A stretch of 7,769 nucleotides of DNA, taken from Tannerella sp. (GTDB lineage: Bacteria; Bacteroidota; Bacteroidia; Bacteroidales; Tannerellaceae). Below, piece after piece: positions 7,473-7,769 of this stretch (positions are counted from its first letter, which is position 1; each line of letters opens with the position of its first letter). A program made the translations under genes and the position numbers. The stretch is taken from positions 1 through 7,769 of the forward strand of contig JAITDQ010000353.1 of assembly GCA_031282485.1 (NCBI GenBank), written 5' to 3'. The notes under the pieces are model-generated. The model was not told the origin of the DNA, did no database searches, and worked only from the letters and a program-made list of their open reading frames with translations.

Positions 7473-7769
7473 TCAACGTCGCAAAGATGTATCACGTCTG
7501 TCCGTGTGTTCCCTGAGGATTTTGATGACATCCTCCACGGACAGCCGTGTATAATCGGCTATTTTCTCAATGGGGAAACCATCATTCATTAAATTTACAA
7601 CCACGATAGCGCTCCGTTTCAGGTCGCCCCGCTGTTCGCCTATGACAATACCCCGCTGTTCGCCTATGGCAAGGCCTTCCCTTCGGGCGTTGTTGATGCC
7701 GCTGGTGAAATCCGACAATGCCATTTCCCGCATCTGGTATGCACGAAGCATCTCTTTATCCTGCGCAAC
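7473..7769 (-). CDS. Rpn / PD-(D/E)XK nuclease family transposase-like protein, C-terminal tail (5' end outside window)
   Basis: The frame is open through the right edge (the bases before the ATG at 7751 encode VAQDKE), so that Met is probably internal and about 98 C-terminal residues are visible. The order of elements is characteristic of the tails of Rpn-type recombination-promoting nucleases and PDDEXK transposase-like proteins, which are numerous in Bacteroidota. First comes a helix, MLRAYQMREMALSDFTSGINNA. Then comes a Gly/Glu-rich linker with a repeated IGEQRG unit. Last is a small helical, HTH-like end, FPIEKIADYTRLSVEDVIKILREH. The nuclease domain itself is outside the window, so activity and intactness cannot be judged. 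No inverted repeats or target duplications mark an element end here. The family call rests on the tail alone. Confidence 0.65.
   Translation of the reverse strand, partial: VAQDKEMLRAYQMREMALSDFTSGINNARREGLAIGEQRGIVIGEQRGDLKRSAIVVVNLMNDGFPIEKIADYTRLSVEDVIKILREHTDRRDTSLRR
7627..7668 (-). repeat. Two-copy 24-bp-period tandem repeat encoding IGEQRG units
   Basis: The 18-bp string ccccgctgttcgcctatg occurs at 7627-7644 and again, identically, at 7651-7668. The period is 24 bp, or eight codons, and the protein reads IGEQRGIV then IGEQRGD. The remaining 6 bp of the period differ. The repeat is in frame, so gain or loss of a unit would change linker length without breaking the gene. Confidence 0.85.

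Noticed and set aside
7450..7476. TTG start at 7476 for the thioredoxin-like gene, overlapping the upstream stop as TTGA
   Set aside because: ATG 7449 gives a standard signal peptide at residue 1. The TTG version adds nine residues with no support, though coupling cannot be excluded.
7478..7493. Minus-strand CATCTTTG as a possible -7 box (consensus TAnnTTTG) for the thioredoxin-like gene
   Set aside because: It has one mismatch in the TA, and no -33 TTG lies at the right distance upstream; too weak to annotate.
1..7769. CRISPR arrays, tRNA or rRNA genes, insertion-sequence ends, attachment sites
   Set aside because: No spaced repeat array, cloverleaf-like sequence, terminal inverted repeat or target duplication was seen. 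The only mobile-element-related sequence is the Rpn-like tail at the right edge.

Overview
The window looks like a piece of a Bacteroidota chromosome, most likely order Bacteroidales. Four things point there. SecA is about 1,116 residues, with an extra block near the cross-linking domain and a SEC-C zinc tail. A thioredoxin-like protein carries what looks like a type IX secretion (T9SS) C-terminal sorting domain. The DUF4105/Lnb-type envelope protein is of a kind common in this group. The start codons have no Shine-Dalgarno sequences and sit behind AT-rich leaders. Genus cannot be assigned from sequence alone.

Layout. Bases 1-6168 form one plus-strand envelope-biogenesis block. A DUF4105/Lnb-like membrane protein (5' end outside the window) overlaps by an ATGA junction with an exported alkaline-phosphatase-superfamily protein. 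A 64-bp AT-rich gap follows, then secA. A strong imperfect hairpin 13 nt after the secA stop probably ends this unit. Next is a stand-alone GNAT acetyltransferase (6247-6750). It converges, with only 3 nt between stop codons, on a minus-strand gene for an exported thioredoxin-like protein. The right edge holds the C-terminal tail of a minus-strand Rpn/PD-(D/E)XK transposase-like protein with a short tandem repeat. Coding density is very high and no gene-free stretch exceeds 100 bp.

The main point of interest is the gene between the Lnb-like gene and secA. It aligns well with the Zn-dependent phosphatase PafA, and the spacing between active-site positions is almost exactly kept. Yet the nucleophile, the substrate-contacting residues and five of the six metal ligands I recall for PafA are replaced. 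It therefore looks like an exported pseudophosphatase, translationally coupled to a putative lipoprotein-modifying enzyme and placed directly upstream of the Sec motor. This suggests a non-catalytic role in envelope biogenesis. That role is an inference, not something the sequence proves.
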